Source: Leptospirales bacterium (GTDB lineage: Bacteria; Spirochaetota; Leptospiria; Leptospirales; Leptospiraceae). From it: DNA of 64,000 nucleotides. A program made the translations under genes and the position numbers. The stretch is from positions 62,001-126,000 of the forward strand of contig JAAFIR010000006.1 of NCBI GenBank assembly GCA_013297885.1, read 5' to 3'. The notes beneath the pieces were generated by a model. It was not told the origin of the DNA. It made no database searches and saw nothing but the letters and a program-made list of their open reading frames with translations. This document shows positions 42,969 to 53,359 of this stretch, piece by piece. Position 1 is the first letter of the stretch. Every line of letters begins with the position of its first letter.

Positions 42969-43324
42969 TTTCATTAAATAATTAATTTAGTATTACACTA
43001 GGAATTAGAATATATAAAATATGAAAAACTTTTTTCAACGCCCTAATATTTATTAATTCGTCACAAGAAAATTCACTAGAAAAAAAATAGTATAAGTTTG
43101 TAATGATAAATACTAAATAAAAATAGTAACAAATCTATTGATAATTGCTTGTAAAATCATTAAAGTTTATTGCATCTTAAAAAGTTTAAGTTCAAAAACT
43201 CCTAATCTTAAATTTGAAGAATAGCCTTTTATGTTTGTAACCCAATTAAATTTATAAAAAAAGAAATAGAAAAAATAATTTTAAATCATCTTTCAATACT
43301 CAAATATAAATTATAGGATAAGAA
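42969..43324. other. 356-bp gap in the polysaccharide cluster, no gene seen
   Basis: The only long gap in the cluster. AT-rich with many stops in all frames; an 11-codon ORF at 43021 is not convincing. It divides an export/modification module from a sugar-synthesis module and could contain an internal promoter, though I see no clear -35/-10 pair. AGGATA at 43315-43320 serves the next gene. Confidence 0.5.
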
Positions 43325-43990
43325 ATGGAAATAATTAACAAACAATCTTGTATTCTCTTAATCGATACAAGGAATTTTTTTATAAATGCTACTAAAACTT
43401 TCGCTGAACAATACTTTAATGTAGTTAAAGTAGTTTTAGCAGATGAAAATAATGTTAATGAAGATGAACTAGCAAGCCTTAACGCTGATTATGTATTTAG
43501 TTTTTTAAGTAACAGGATCTTAAGAGGTGCTCTTATAAAAAATACTACAATTAACTTTCATCCGGCACCCCCAGAATGGCCTGGAAGAGGGGCAGCAAGT
43601 TATGCAATTTTTTATGAATCAGAATTTTATGGTGCAACTGCACATATTGTTGAAAAAGGTATAGATACTGGTGCAATTTTAAAAACTAAATTATTCCCGA
43701 TTTATAAAAATGAAACTTGTGAAAGTCTTTTTCAACGAGGTGAACAAGCATGTTTAGATCTCTATTATGAGATTCTATATTATATTTATGAAAATAAACA
43801 AGTTCCTTTACCTAATGGTGAAAAATGGCTTAGAAAAGCTAAGAAAAAAAAAGAACTCTTGGATTGGATGGTTCTTGATTCTTCTAATGAAGTAGAATTT
43901 GAAAAAAAAATTAAAGCTTGTAAACATAGTAAGTTTCCAGGTCCTTTTGTTTTTGTAAATGGTCATAAATTTGGTTTAATTAATGAATAA
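43325..43990 (+). CDS. Sugar N-formyltransferase-like protein
   Basis: 221 residues. The N10-formyl-THF transferase core is visible: TTINFHPAPPEWPGRGAASY carries the catalytic Asn and His, and EKGIDTGAILKT the Asp, giving the N-H-D triad of methionyl-tRNA and sugar formyltransferases. The protein is too short for a tRNA-binding Fmt and lies in a polysaccharide cluster, so it probably formylates an amino-sugar nucleotide made by the nearby aminotransferases. Substrate unknown. Confidence 0.82.
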   Translation: MEIINKQSCILLIDTRNFFINATKTFAEQYFNVVKVVLADENNVNEDELASLNADYVFSFLSNRILRGALIKNTTINFHPAPPEWPGRGAASYAIFYESEFYGATAHIVEKGIDTGAILKTKLFPIYKNETCESLFQRGEQACLDLYYEILYYIYENKQVPLPNGEKWLRKAKKKKELLDWMVLDSSNEVEFEKKIKACKHSKFPGPFVFVNGHKFGLINE

Positions 43991-44066
43991 AAATAATTTA
44001 AAAATAGTGAATTTCATAAGTATTGAAATTTTAAACCAACTAGATACTTTAGGTCAAAGATTATGA
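43983..44066 (+). other. 27-codon bridging mini-ORF
   Basis: MNKNNLKIVNFISIEILNQL and seven more residues. It begins inside the end of the formyltransferase gene and its TGA overlaps the next ATG (ATGA). It fills the 72-base gap completely, suggesting that its role is to carry ribosomes to the aminotransferase start. See the matching ORFs at 36826 and 58838. Confidence 0.4.
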
Positions 44067-45154
44067 TTCCATGGTTTAATACCAAATTTTCTGATAAAGA
44101 AAAGATAAATTTAGCAAAAGTAATTGATGAAAATTATATTAACGATGGTGGTTTAGCAAGAGAATTTGAAAAAAAATTAGCTAATTACTTGAATGTTAAT
44201 CATGCTGTAAGTGTAACTAGTGGAACATCTGGCATTACATTAGCACTCCTTGCATGTGGCTTAGAACAAGGGGATGAAGTAATTATTCCAAACGTTACTT
44301 TTATTGCTACAGCAAATGCTGTAAAACTTGCTGGTTTAGTTCCTGTGCTTGTTGACATCGAAACAAAATTTTTTACAATTGATGTTGATAAAATCCGAAA
44401 AAAAATAACATCAAAAACAAAAGCAATTGTTCCAGTGGAAGTAAATGGTAGAGCTGCAAATTATGAAGAAATTAATAAAATATGTAAAGAATATAATCTT
44501 TTTTTAGTAACTGATTCAGCTGAAGCTTTAGGATCAAAATATGAAAATCAATTTTTGGGTACAACTGGACAAGCAGGTTGTTTTTCTTTTTCAGCAAATA
44601 AAACTTTGACAACTGGACAAGGCGGATTAGTCGTAACAAATGATTCAAATATTCATGATAGATTAAGAGAGTTAAAAGACCAAGGAAGAAGAAATCAAGG
44701 AACTGGTGGAAACGACTTACATCCTGTTCTTGGTTTTAATTTTAAATTTACCAATCTACAAGCTGCTGTTGGACATGCTCAGTTTGAAGAATTAGATTCT
44801 AGATTAGCTAAAGCAAATCAAAGAGATTCTTGGTACAAAAAATATTTAGATCCAGATTTAAAAAACAAAATTAACCTAATCGATAAAAATGATTCAGGAA
44901 TTGTTTTGCAATGGACTGATGCGCTAGCTGAAAACAGAGACGAACTAGCAAAATTTCTTGATAGCAAAGGAATTGGTAACAGACCTTTTTGGTATCCTTT
45001 ACACACCCAAAAACCTTATGAAAAAAACGATGTAGAATTTAAAAACTCAATTGATGTCTGTAATAAAGGTTTATGGCTTCCTTCTTATTTTGATTTAAAA
45101 GAAGAAGAAGTTATTTTAACTTGTGAAGCAATAAAGGAGTTTTATGAAAAATAA
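44063..45154 (+). CDS. DegT/DnrJ/EryC1/StrS sugar aminotransferase
   Basis: 363 residues. The PLP-enzyme layout includes AVSVTSGTSGITLALLACGL (phosphate clamp), VTDSAEALGSKY (Asp to the PLP ring nitrogen) and SFSANKTLTTGQGG, whose Lys forms the Schiff base. It transfers an amino group from glutamate to a keto-sugar nucleotide. It is the best positional candidate for the C3 transaminase of the WlbA/WlbB pathway. Its last 11 bases overlap the following glycosyltransferase. Confidence 0.92.
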   Translation: MIPWFNTKFSDKEKINLAKVIDENYINDGGLAREFEKKLANYLNVNHAVSVTSGTSGITLALLACGLEQGDEVIIPNVTFIATANAVKLAGLVPVLVDIETKFFTIDVDKIRKKITSKTKAIVPVEVNGRAANYEEINKICKEYNLFLVTDSAEALGSKYENQFLGTTGQAGCFSFSANKTLTTGQGGLVVTNDSNIHDRLRELKDQGRRNQGTGGNDLHPVLGFNFKFTNLQAAVGHAQFEELDSRLAKANQRDSWYKKYLDPDLKNKINLIDKNDSGIVLQWTDALAENRDELAKFLDSKGIGNRPFWYPLHTQKPYEKNDVEFKNSIDVCNKGLWLPSYFDLKEEEVILTCEAIKEFYEK

Positions 45155-45917
45155 ATCTTCTCACAAATTATCAATCGTTATGCCTGTTAGAAATGAAGGT
45201 GTTAATATAAAAATTATGCTTCAAATTTTAAATGCTGTAGTTGATTATCCTTATGAAACGTTAATTGTTTGTGATAATTTAGATGATGATAGTATTCCAG
45301 TTGTTAATAAACTACAGCCAAAATATCCAAATCTAAAACTAGTACACAACCAACTTGGTAAAGGTGTCATAAATGCCATCAAAGCAGGAGTTCAAAACTC
45401 GTCTGGTGATTATATACTTATATTTGCTGTTGATGAGATTGGACCAGTACTAGCAATTGAAGATATGATAGAGTTACTAGAAGACGATTGTGATTTAGTA
45501 AGTTGTACTCGATATGCTCATGGTGGTAGAAGATTAGGTGGGCATGTAATTGGTGGTTTCCTTTCAAGGCTTGCGAATAGAATGTTTTCAATTCTTTGTG
45601 GTTCAAAGTTTACTGATGCCACTACGGGAATTAAAATGTTTAAAAAATCAGTTTTTAATGAACTAAATTTTGAAGCTAAACCAGTTGGTTGGGCAGTTGT
45701 TTTTGAAATGGCAATTAAGTTTCAAATGCATGGATGTAAACTTGGAGAAGTTCCAATTGTTTCAATAGATAGACTTTATGGAGGTGTATCTAGTTTTAAA
45801 ATTGGTCCATGGGTCAAAGAATACATGAGATGGTTTTGGTTCGGAGTCAAAAATCTTCGTAAAAAAAATATTACTAATGATGTAAAAGTGAAAATTCCTA
45901 CTACAACAATATGGTGA
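45144..45917 (+). CDS. Family 2 glycosyltransferase (DPM1/polyprenyl-phosphate type)
   Basis: 257 residues. LSIVMPVRNEGVNIKIML, then LIFAVDEIGPVLAIEDMIEL (metal-binding DxD replaced by a V-D-E), TTGIKMFKKSVF and GWAVVFEMAIKFQMHGCKL match polyprenyl-phosphate sugar synthases. No C-terminal membrane domain, so it is the soluble catalytic form. It likely charges undecaprenyl phosphate with a sugar for a membrane glycosyltransferase. Distinct from the second member at 47484. Confidence 0.85.
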   Translation: MKNKSSHKLSIVMPVRNEGVNIKIMLQILNAVVDYPYETLIVCDNLDDDSIPVVNKLQPKYPNLKLVHNQLGKGVINAIKAGVQNSSGDYILIFAVDEIGPVLAIEDMIELLEDDCDLVSCTRYAHGGRRLGGHVIGGFLSRLANRMFSILCGSKFTDATTGIKMFKKSVFNELNFEAKPVGWAVVFEMAIKFQMHGCKLGEVPIVSIDRLYGGVSSFKIGPWVKEYMRWFWFGVKNLRKKNITNDVKVKIPTTTIW

Positions 45918-45923
45918 GTGTAT

Positions 45924-46892
45924 ATGAAACATAATTTTTCTTTAATTGGTGTTGGGGGTTATATTGCACCACGTCATTTACAAGCAATAAAAGAAACTGG
46001 GAATAATTTATTAGTTGCATTTGATAAAAACGATTCTGTTGGAATACTAGATCGTTATTTTGATTCTGTTGATTTTTTTACTGACTTTGAAAGATATGAC
46101 AGGCATTTAGAAAAGCTTAGAAAAACTAATCCTTCAAATAAAATTGATTATGTAAGCATTTGTTCGCCAAACTATTTACATGATGCACATATTCGTTCAG
46201 CACTAAGAATTGGTGCACATGCTATCTGTGAAAAACCTTTAGTTATGAATCCATGGAACATTGAGCTCCTAAGAGATATGGAAATTGAAACAGGTAAAAA
46301 AGTATATACAATTTTACAGTTGAGACTTCATTCAGCTATAATTGAGCTTAAGAAAAAAATTGAAAAAGAATTTACAGGTAAGAAATTTGAACTTGATCTA
46401 ACTTATATAACTAGTAGAGGAAAATGGTATTTTTATTCTTGGAAAGGTGCTTTAGAGAAATCGGGTGGTATTGAAACAAATATTGGTGTACACTTTTTTG
46501 ATATGTTACTTTGGATATTTGGTCCACTTAAAAATTCTGAATTACATTTTTCAAATCCTTATAAATCAGGTGGTTACTTAGAACTTGAAAAAGCAAATGT
46601 AAAATGGTTTTTATCATTGGATAAAAATGATCTTCCTGAAGTTGCAAAAAATAATAATAAAACAACTTTTAGATGTTTAGAAATTGATAAATCTGAGTTT
46701 GAATTTTCAGAAGGTTTTACAGAGTTACATACTGAATCTTATAAACATATTTTGAAAGGTGAAGGTTTTGGTTTAAATGATTCTTATCCTTCAATTGATC
46801 TAGTACATAAACTTAGAACTGCAAAAATATCTAAGGCAGAAGAAGACCGTTTGCATTATAAAGTTAAGGAAAATTTAAAAAATAATGTCTGA
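45924..46892 (+). CDS. wlbA: UDP-GlcNAcA 3-dehydrogenase (WlbA/WbpB-like, Gfo/Idh/MocA family)
   Basis: 322 residues from the ATG at 45924, with GGTGAG just upstream; a GTG six bases earlier is an alternative. [20 protein letters not shown] binds [23 protein letters not shown] and [11 protein letters not shown] include the catalytic-region [19 protein letters not shown] and [15 protein letters not shown] are characteristic of the WlbA/WbpB branch, which oxidises C3 of UDP-GlcNAcA. Operates with the aminotransferase and WlbB genes. It overlaps the next gene by eight bases. Confidence 0.88.
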   Translation: MKHNFSLIGVGGYIAPRHLQAIKETGNNLLVAFDKNDSVGILDRYFDSVDFFTDFERYDRHLEKLRKTNPSNKIDYVSICSPNYLHDAHIRSALRIGAHAICEKPLVMNPWNIELLRDMEIETGKKVYTILQLRLHSAIIELKKKIEKEFTGKKFELDLTYITSRGKWYFYSWKGALEKSGGIETNIGVHFFDMLLWIFGPLKNSELHFSNPYKSGGYLELEKANVKWFLSLDKNDLPEVAKNNNKTTFRCLEIDKSEFEFSEGFTELHTESYKHILKGEGFGLNDSYPSIDLVHKLRTAKISKAEEDRLHYKVKENLKNNV

Positions 46893-47481
46893 TTATTTCG
46901 TTCATTCAAGTTCTATTGTTGATGAAAATGTTCAAATTGGTAATAATACAAAAATTTGGCATTTCTCTCATATTTTAGGAAACACAAAAATAGGTGAGAG
47001 ATGTGTGATTGGACAGAATGTAACGATCGGTCCAGAAGTTGTTGTTGGAAACAACTGTAAAATTCAGAATAATGTTTCTGTTTATAGAGGGGTTACTTTA
47101 GAGGATGATGTTTTTTGTGGTCCTTCTATGGTTTTTACAAATGTTTTTACTCCGAGAGCTTTTATTGAAAGAAAAAAAGAGTTTTTGCTTACTCTGATAA
47201 AAAAAGGTGCGACACTTGGTGCAAACTCAACTATTATTTGTGGGAATACAATTGGTAGGTATGCGATGATTGGAGCAGGTTCAGTTGTAACAAAATCAGT
47301 TCCAGATTATGCACTTTTTTTAGGTGTTGGGGCAAAACTATCAGGTTGGGTTTGTAAATGTGGAACAATTCTTACAAGAAAAACTAATTCAATAGAAAAA
47401 CTAATTTTAAACTGTAAGTATTGCTCAAGCAGTTATGAATTATTTGAAGAAAAATTTATTCCAATAGAAGAAAAAGTCTAA
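46885..47481 (+). CDS. wlbB: UDP-sugar 3-N-acetyltransferase (WlbB/WbpD-like), with C-terminal Cys motif
   Basis: 198 residues. Left-handed beta-helix hexapeptide repeats ([37 protein letters not shown]) with [15 protein letters not shown] match WlbB/WbpD, which N-acetylates the 3-amino group of UDP-GlcNAc(3NH2)A. The C-terminal ~45 residues contain CKCGTIL and CKYCSSSYE, a likely zinc ribbon. Acts after the aminotransferase in making UDP-2,3-diacetamido-2,3-dideoxyglucuronate. Confidence 0.9.
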   Translation: MSDYFVHSSSIVDENVQIGNNTKIWHFSHILGNTKIGERCVIGQNVTIGPEVVVGNNCKIQNNVSVYRGVTLEDDVFCGPSMVFTNVFTPRAFIERKKEFLLTLIKKGATLGANSTIICGNTIGRYAMIGAGSVVTKSVPDYALFLGVGAKLSGWVCKCGTILTRKTNSIEKLILNCKYCSSSYELFEEKFIPIEEKV

Positions 47482-47483
47482 CT

Positions 47484-48191
47484 ATGTCTAAAGATTTAAC
47501 CATTGCAATTCTTTGTTATAATGAAGAAAATAGTCTTGAACAGGTCACAAACTCACTTATTGAAGAAGCAACTTTATTAAAAATAAATTTTGAAATTCTG
47601 ATCATTGATGATGGTTCAAACTTAGAAACAAAAAATAAAATAAAATCTATTCTCGATAAAAATTCTCAATGTAAATTAGTAGAGCATAAAGAAAATTTAG
47701 GACTAGGGTATGCTTACCGCTCAGGGTTTGAAAAGGCAGAAGGTCAGAATTTGATTTTTTTTCCGGCTGATGGACAATTTCCTTCATTCCAAATAAAAAA
47801 TTTTTATGAACAAATAAAAAAATCAGATTTAGTACTTGGTTATTTTGAAAATCAAAAAAGGAAAAATCTAATTTCACAATTTTTATCTTTTACAGAAAGA
47901 GTGTTATATAAAATAATTATAGGATCAATGCCCAAATTCCAAGGTTTATTTATGATCAAAACTTATATCCTAAAAGAAACTAAACTAAATACTTTTGGTC
48001 GAGGCTGGGGTGTTCTCCTAGAATTATTTATCAAAGTTTATAGAAATAAGAAATATAAAATTTTAAATATACCAAATATTATCAAAGAAAGAGAATTTGG
48101 TAAATCAAAAGTAAATAATTTAAAAACAATACATGCTAATATTTTAGAAATGCTCAAAATGAGAAAAAATTTAAACAAGGATCAAATATGA
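47484..48191 (+). CDS. Family 2 glycosyltransferase (polyprenyl-phosphate type, second)
   Basis: 235 residues. [36 protein letters not shown] and [20 protein letters not shown] with DGQFP as metal site fit DPM1-like enzymes. The C-terminal part ([15 protein letters not shown]) is basic and lacks membrane spans. It lies two bases after the acetyltransferase and overlaps the SDR gene by four. Donor and acceptor unknown. Confidence 0.83.
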   Translation: MSKDLTIAILCYNEENSLEQVTNSLIEEATLLKINFEILIIDDGSNLETKNKIKSILDKNSQCKLVEHKENLGLGYAYRSGFEKAEGQNLIFFPADGQFPSFQIKNFYEQIKKSDLVLGYFENQKRKNLISQFLSFTERVLYKIIIGSMPKFQGLFMIKTYILKETKLNTFGRGWGVLLELFIKVYRNKKYKILNIPNIIKEREFGKSKVNNLKTIHANILEMLKMRKNLNKDQI

Positions 48192-49150
48192 TTACGGGAA
48201 AAAAAATCTTTATAACTGGTGGAGCAGGATTCATTGGGTCAACTTTAGCAAAAGAGTTAGGGAATGAAAATGAAATCATACTTTATGATTCCTTATCAAG
48301 GAATACTATTCAACATACTAATCTGCTGGATAACAAAAAAATCCAACTTATTGAAGGTGATATTCTAGATTATAATTTATTAAAAAAATCTATGCAAGGT
48401 GCTAATATAGTTGTTCATGCAGCAGCAATCGCTGGAATTAATACAGTTGTAAAAAATCCAGTTCAAACTATGGAAGTAAATATGTTAGGAACTGCAAATG
48501 CACTTAGAGCGGCACACGAAGTTGGAGTCAATGGTAGGTTTGTAGATTTCTCAACATCTGAAATTTTTGGTTCAATGGCGTATAAAGTTTCTGAAGTTAT
48601 GGAAACAACAACAGGTTCAGTTGGTGAAGCACGTTGGGTTTATGCAGTTAGTAAATTAGCTGGTGAACATTTAACTCATGCATATTTTAAACAACATAGA
48701 TTACCAACTGTAACAGTTAGACCATTTAATATCTATGGACCGGGTCAAACTGGAGAAGGTGCAATTCAAATTTTTATTCGTAAATGTTTAAATAATGAAG
48801 AAATATTTATTTATGGAGATGGAACTCAAATTAGAGCTTGGTGTTATGTTGATGATATGGTAAGAGGTTTACTTCTTGCAATTGAAAACGAAGATGCCGT
48901 TGGTGAATCATTTAATATTGGAAATGCTAGGGCAAGTACAACAATTTACGGTTTAGCTGAAACAGTCTGTAGAGTATTAAATTCAAAATCTATTATTACA
49001 TTTAAAGAACCACTTTCAGCTGATATCGAATTAAGAATTCCTGAAACTAAAAAAGCTTTTGATATTTTAGGTTTTAAAGCTAAAGTTGATTTAGAAGAAG
49101 GAATTAGACTTACTGCTAATTGGTTTCAAGAAAATAGCATCGCTAAATGA
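48188..49150 (+). CDS. NAD-dependent sugar epimerase/dehydratase (SDR)
   Basis: 320 residues. [17 protein letters not shown] (NAD binding), [13 protein letters not shown], the catalytic STSEIFGS with [11 protein letters not shown] (YxxxK), and [16 protein letters not shown] place it in the extended SDR family (GalE/RmlB-like, dNDP- or UDP-sugar). [13 protein letters not shown] follows the substrate-binding pattern. Its precise reaction (epimerase, dehydratase or decarboxylase) cannot be set from motifs. Overlaps the aminotransferase start (ATGA). Confidence 0.88.
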   Translation: MITGKKIFITGGAGFIGSTLAKELGNENEIILYDSLSRNTIQHTNLLDNKKIQLIEGDILDYNLLKKSMQGANIVVHAAAIAGINTVVKNPVQTMEVNMLGTANALRAAHEVGVNGRFVDFSTSEIFGSMAYKVSEVMETTTGSVGEARWVYAVSKLAGEHLTHAYFKQHRLPTVTVRPFNIYGPGQTGEGAIQIFIRKCLNNEEIFIYGDGTQIRAWCYVDDMVRGLLLAIENEDAVGESFNIGNARASTTIYGLAETVCRVLNSKSIITFKEPLSADIELRIPETKKAFDILGFKAKVDLEEGIRLTANWFQENSIAK

Positions 49151-50265
49151 TTAGAATAAGTATTCCAAATATTGACCAAGAAGATATTGATTCAATAATT
49201 GAAACTGTAAAAACTGGTTTTCTAGTTCAAGGAAAAAAAGTTCAAGAATTTGAATCAATAATGTCAGAATATATAGGTGTAAAACATGCAATTGCAGTTA
49301 CAAACTGTACTGCTGCTTTACACTTAAGTTTATTAGCACTGGGAGCTGAAAAAAACGATATTGTTTTTGTACCAACTTATTCTTGGCTTTCAACAGCTAA
49401 TGTAGTTGAACTAATTGGTGCTAGACCAATATTTATTGATATTGATGAAGAAAGTTTTAATATGAACCCAGAAATATTAGAAAAAAAAATTAAATCCCTT
49501 TCTAAATCTGAAAAAAATAAAGTTAAAGCAATATTACCTGTTCATGTTTTTGGAAATCCTAATAACATTTTAGAGATTTCTAAAATTGCAAAAAAAAATA
49601 ATATTAAAATGGTTGAAGATGCAGCTTGTGCGCTTGGTGCAAAAGTAGATAATAAAATGGCTGGAAGCATTGGTGATTTGAGTTGTTTTAGTTTTCATCC
49701 CAGAAAAGCAATTACTACAGGTGAAGGTGGGATTATTGCAACTAATAATCAAAAATATGCAAACGTTTTAAAAGCTCTTCGTAATCATGGTTTAAATCCT
49801 GAATCTCCTAAACCAGATTTCATTTTGGCAGGTTATAATTGTAGGCTAACTGAGTTTCAAGCAGCTTTTGGAATTTCTCAAATGAAAAAATTTAATACTA
49901 TTTTGAAACTAAGAAATGAGAAAGCAAATTATTATAATAAATTATTTTCTTCCACAAATATTATTACACCAAATCCAAATCCAAATCTTCAACATGCATT
50001 TCAGACGTATACAATAGTTCTTCCAAAAAAAATAAATAGAGATAAAGTTATGCAAGAACTAAAAAAAGAAAATATTGAAGTAAATTTTGGAACATATAAT
50101 ATGCCTTCAACAAAATTTTTCAAAAAGAAATACGGTTATAATCCAAAAGATTATCCAGTTACTCATGATCTGTCTTCAAGAATAATTGCCTTACCACTTC
50201 ACGATTTTTTAAAAAATGAAGAGCAAGATTTTATTTCACAAAAAGTTCTAAAACAAATAAAATGA
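49147..50265 (+). CDS. DegT/DnrJ/EryC1/StrS sugar aminotransferase (second)
   Basis: 372 residues. [20 protein letters not shown] (phosphate site), [19 protein letters not shown] (Asp) and [14 protein letters not shown] with the Schiff-base Lys are diagnostic. It differs clearly from the enzyme at 44063, so two different keto-sugars may be aminated, which is consistent with one formyl and at least one acetyl acceptor. It overlaps an acetyltransferase gene by four bases, a frequent aminotransferase-acetyltransferase pair. Confidence 0.92.
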   Translation: MIRISIPNIDQEDIDSIIETVKTGFLVQGKKVQEFESIMSEYIGVKHAIAVTNCTAALHLSLLALGAEKNDIVFVPTYSWLSTANVVELIGARPIFIDIDEESFNMNPEILEKKIKSLSKSEKNKVKAILPVHVFGNPNNILEISKIAKKNNIKMVEDAACALGAKVDNKMAGSIGDLSCFSFHPRKAITTGEGGIIATNNQKYANVLKALRNHGLNPESPKPDFILAGYNCRLTEFQAAFGISQMKKFNTILKLRNEKANYYNKLFSSTNIITPNPNPNLQHAFQTYTIVLPKKINRDKVMQELKKENIEVNFGTYNMPSTKFFKKKYGYNPKDYPVTHDLSSRIIALPLHDFLKNEEQDFISQKVLKQIK

Positions 50266-50771
50266 AATCTCACGGCTCAGGCAAATTCTTACCAAACGAT
50301 TTTAAAATAATCGGAGAAGAAGTATGTATTGAAGAAGGTGTATTAATTTTTCATCCTGAAACAATTGAACTTGGATCTAAAATTTATATTGGTCATAATT
50401 CTATTTTAAAAGGATATTATAACTCTACTATGAAAATTGGATCAGGAACATGGATTGGTCAAGCATGCTTTTTTCATAGTGGTGGAGGAATTTCCATTGG
50501 TCAAAATGTAGGAATTGGACCCTCGGTAAAAATTTTAACTTCATTTCATTCAGAAGAAGGAATCGCAAAACCAATTCTACATTCTAAATTGATTTTTAAA
50601 GAAGTAATCATCGAAGATGATTCTGATATTGGAATAAACTCAGTAATTCTTCCCGGGGTGAAAATTGGAAAAGGAGCACAAATTGGAGCAGGTTCAGTTG
50701 TTACAAAAGATGTTGAAGCCTATTCAGTTGTTGCTGGAGTTCCTGCAAAATTAATAAAAATGAGGACTTGA
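50262..50771 (+). CDS. Hexapeptide-repeat acyltransferase
   Basis: 169 residues of left-handed beta-helix ([34 protein letters not shown]) with catalytic His in SFHSEEG and the C-terminal [20 protein letters not shown] typical of the sugar acetyltransferase class. Probably acetylates the amino-sugar made by the preceding aminotransferase. Overlap ATGA upstream; the next gene begins at once with TTG. Confidence 0.88.
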   Translation: MKSHGSGKFLPNDFKIIGEEVCIEEGVLIFHPETIELGSKIYIGHNSILKGYYNSTMKIGSGTWIGQACFFHSGGGISIGQNVGIGPSVKILTSFHSEEGIAKPILHSKLIFKEVIIEDDSDIGINSVILPGVKIGKGAQIGAGSVVTKDVEAYSVVAGVPAKLIKMRT

Positions 50772-53312
50772 TTGTATAAAAAAGTTATTGATTTTGAAAA
50801 TAAATTTAAGCTAAAAAATTATTTTTTACTTTTAGCTTTTATCAGTGTAGTTTTATTTTACCCACTGAATTCCAAAACAATAATTCAAGAAGTGACACAT
50901 CTTCATTTTGGAAATTTTGGTTATCAGATGAATCAGGTTTATGCAATTCTTCACGGTAGACAAACTGAAACCTGTAAAACATTTAATGAAACTCATAAAT
51001 CAATTTTTAAATCAGTTGAAACAAATTTTAATAATTTTGAAATTAATAATTCATCTTTAAGTAGTTTTTTTTATTTAATTAATCTGTATGATACAGAACT
51101 TAAAAAATTATTTTTAGGTAATTCAGATCCTAATTGTTGGATTGACTGGAATTATTGGGGTTATTTTCAAGGGCATTTTGGAAGAGATGTTCCTTTTGTT
51201 TTATTGTATGATAAATTTGGTTTAAGTACAATCTATTATATTTTATTTAATCATATAATGTCCTGGATTGGATTATTATGTATTTTTTTATTAACTAGAT
51301 CTTTTACAAAATCAAATATAATATCTTTTATAATTTTAATTCTTAGTCTAAAAATTATACTTTTTTTTAAACTTGATCAATCCCTCAATCTGCAATTTTC
51401 ATTGATGTTCTTGAGTATTTATATCCTTCATTATTTACTTAAGCTAGATTCAAAAGTATCTTATTTCGGTTTAACCGGAATTTTTTTCTTATACTTTATT
51501 CAACTATACCATGATCTAACAATTTATCCATTTATTCATACAATGAATTCTACAATTCTATTGATGGCTTTTTTCTTAATTTCCATTTTAAGCTTTAAAA
51601 GAAAATTAATTTTTCGTTTCATCTTTTTACTAATACTTTTTCTAATGTTCAAACTACCATATCTAAATTATTCTAAACAATTTTTTAATTTAGCAACTAA
51701 TTACAATCAAGCTGCTAGTGAAGGTTTCACAAGTATCAGTCCAATTGTTGGACTATTTGAAAGGCCAAATCCATTGGGTTTGCCACCAGATGATTTTGTA
51801 TTTCCTAGAATTTTAGAATATGACGCATATTTAAATAATATAGATAATTTCTTTATTGTAAATCATTCAAGTAAATTTATAGGTTTTAGTTATTTAAAAG
51901 AAGCTCAAAAGTTAGACAATTTTATTTTTGTTAAAACTATATTAACCAGAATGATTTTTCAAACTTTTTTACCTCATAAGATTAATATTGAATACAATAA
52001 TCCCAATTTTAATGATAAGACTGAAATTTTTCTTTTTTATGTATCAATTTTTTTATTTCTTACAATTTTGTTTATTTCATTAATTAGCTTAAAATTTTTT
52101 AAATTAACTATTCCATTTATTATTTTTGTCGGCTGGCATTATTATGGAATTAATACTTTATTTTATTACCAACATAATCATAATTATTATTATATAGCTG
52201 GTAAAATTTTATTATTCATTTCATCTTTTATTTTTATTTTCTTTTTTATACGATATTTTAAAATATTAAAGCGAAGATTAAAAAAAATTTATTATTCTAA
52301 AAAAAGTAGAATAGTATTTGGAATTATAATTTTAACTTTATTCACTTCATTTTATTCCATAAATAAATTAATAAAAAAAGAATTATTATCAATTGAACTT
52401 TGGTCAGATATGCACAGGAATATGTTCAATGAAAATCTAAAGTATAAGCTCAAAACTCCAGATCAAGTTGCTTTATTTTTTAATAAATTTAAAGAAGAAG
52501 GAGTTTATGAAGCAGGTCAAACAGAAATGTTTTTTGCTTGGATATTACATGGATTTGTTCATCACTCAGGAATATATAAAATAATCCCAATTAAATCCTC
52601 ATCTAATGAAGAAGAAAATACAATAAGAGAAGGTTTGAAAAAAAGAGCCGAAGAACTATATTTAGATTTTTTTAATCAAGCTCTCATTGCTTCACCTAAA
52701 AATCCATTTTATCCAAGTTATGCAAAATATTTTAATCATCCCGAATGGAAGAAAATTTTTGAACAGGCAATTTTTAAATCGCCAAATAATGCTTATGTGC
52801 CATATATGAGTTGGAATTTGTTACAGATTGCAGCAACAGAGCCAGAAAGAAATTTTATAGCCTTGGTATATGAGGAATCAGTAAAAAAATTTCTTCACAA
52901 ATCTTCTAAAGATAGAAAAGGTTTTCAAGAAAATCCGGCACTTAAATTTGATAAATTTCAAGAAAATAGTCCTGAAGGAATAAGTTTTAAATTGAAACAG
53001 AATACTGATTTAGTAACTGATTCTATTTTTACAAATAAATCTCCAAAATTCAAAATATCTTTTTATTTAAAAACTAATTCAGGTCAAATCAATGTTTTAG
53101 TCAAAGATGAAAATAATAAAACAATTGAATCATGTAATCAAGTTTTTTCTCAACAAACTGATTATTTAAAATATAGAATTATTTCTTGTACTAACATGGA
53201 GAAATATGATAATGTTTATCTTAGTTTGAACCCTGTTGGAGATTCCAATTTTGTTTTTAAAGATTTATATCCTCTCTTTTCAATTCTTAGAAAAACAGAA
53301 TGGGTACAATAA
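50772..53312 (+). CDS. Large membrane protein, paralogue A (unknown function)
   Basis: 846 residues starting with TTG at 50772; TGAGGA lies directly upstream in the end of the previous gene. Residues 1-560 contain about ten to twelve hydrophobic spans, with a conserved first loop VYAILHGRQTETC and GRDVPFVLLYDKFGL, which may be catalytic or binding. The C-terminal ~270 residues are soluble, helical then beta-rich (NTDLVTDSIFTNKSPKFKIS, SFYLKT). The layout resembles membrane GT-C glycosyltransferases with an extracytoplasmic tail, but no signature is decisive. Strongly similar to the next gene. Confidence 0.7.
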   Translation: MYKKVIDFENKFKLKNYFLLLAFISVVLFYPLNSKTIIQEVTHLHFGNFGYQMNQVYAILHGRQTETCKTFNETHKSIFKSVETNFNNFEINNSSLSSFFYLINLYDTELKKLFLGNSDPNCWIDWNYWGYFQGHFGRDVPFVLLYDKFGLSTIYYILFNHIMSWIGLLCIFLLTRSFTKSNIISFIILILSLKIILFFKLDQSLNLQFSLMFLSIYILHYLLKLDSKVSYFGLTGIFFLYFIQLYHDLTIYPFIHTMNSTILLMAFFLISILSFKRKLIFRFIFLLILFLMFKLPYLNYSKQFFNLATNYNQAASEGFTSISPIVGLFERPNPLGLPPDDFVFPRILEYDAYLNNIDNFFIVNHSSKFIGFSYLKEAQKLDNFIFVKTILTRMIFQTFLPHKINIEYNNPNFNDKTEIFLFYVSIFLFLTILFISLISLKFFKLTIPFIIFVGWHYYGINTLFYYQHNHNYYYIAGKILLFISSFIFIFFFIRYFKILKRRLKKIYYSKKSRIVFGIIILTLFTSFYSINKLIKKELLSIELWSDMHRNMFNENLKYKLKTPDQVALFFNKFKEEGVYEAGQTEMFFAWILHGFVHHSGIYKIIPIKSSSNEEENTIREGLKKRAEELYLDFFNQALIASPKNPFYPSYAKYFNHPEWKKIFEQAIFKSPNNAYVPYMSWNLLQIAATEPERNFIALVYEESVKKFLHKSSKDRKGFQENPALKFDKFQENSPEGISFKLKQNTDLVTDSIFTNKSPKFKISFYLKTNSGQINVLVKDENNKTIESCNQVFSQQTDYLKYRIISCTNMEKYDNVYLSLNPVGDSNFVFKDLYPLFSILRKTEWVQ

Positions 53313-53359
53313 TTAATTGTTTTTGAAATTAACAAGAGATTGTTCAATAAAAAAATAGT

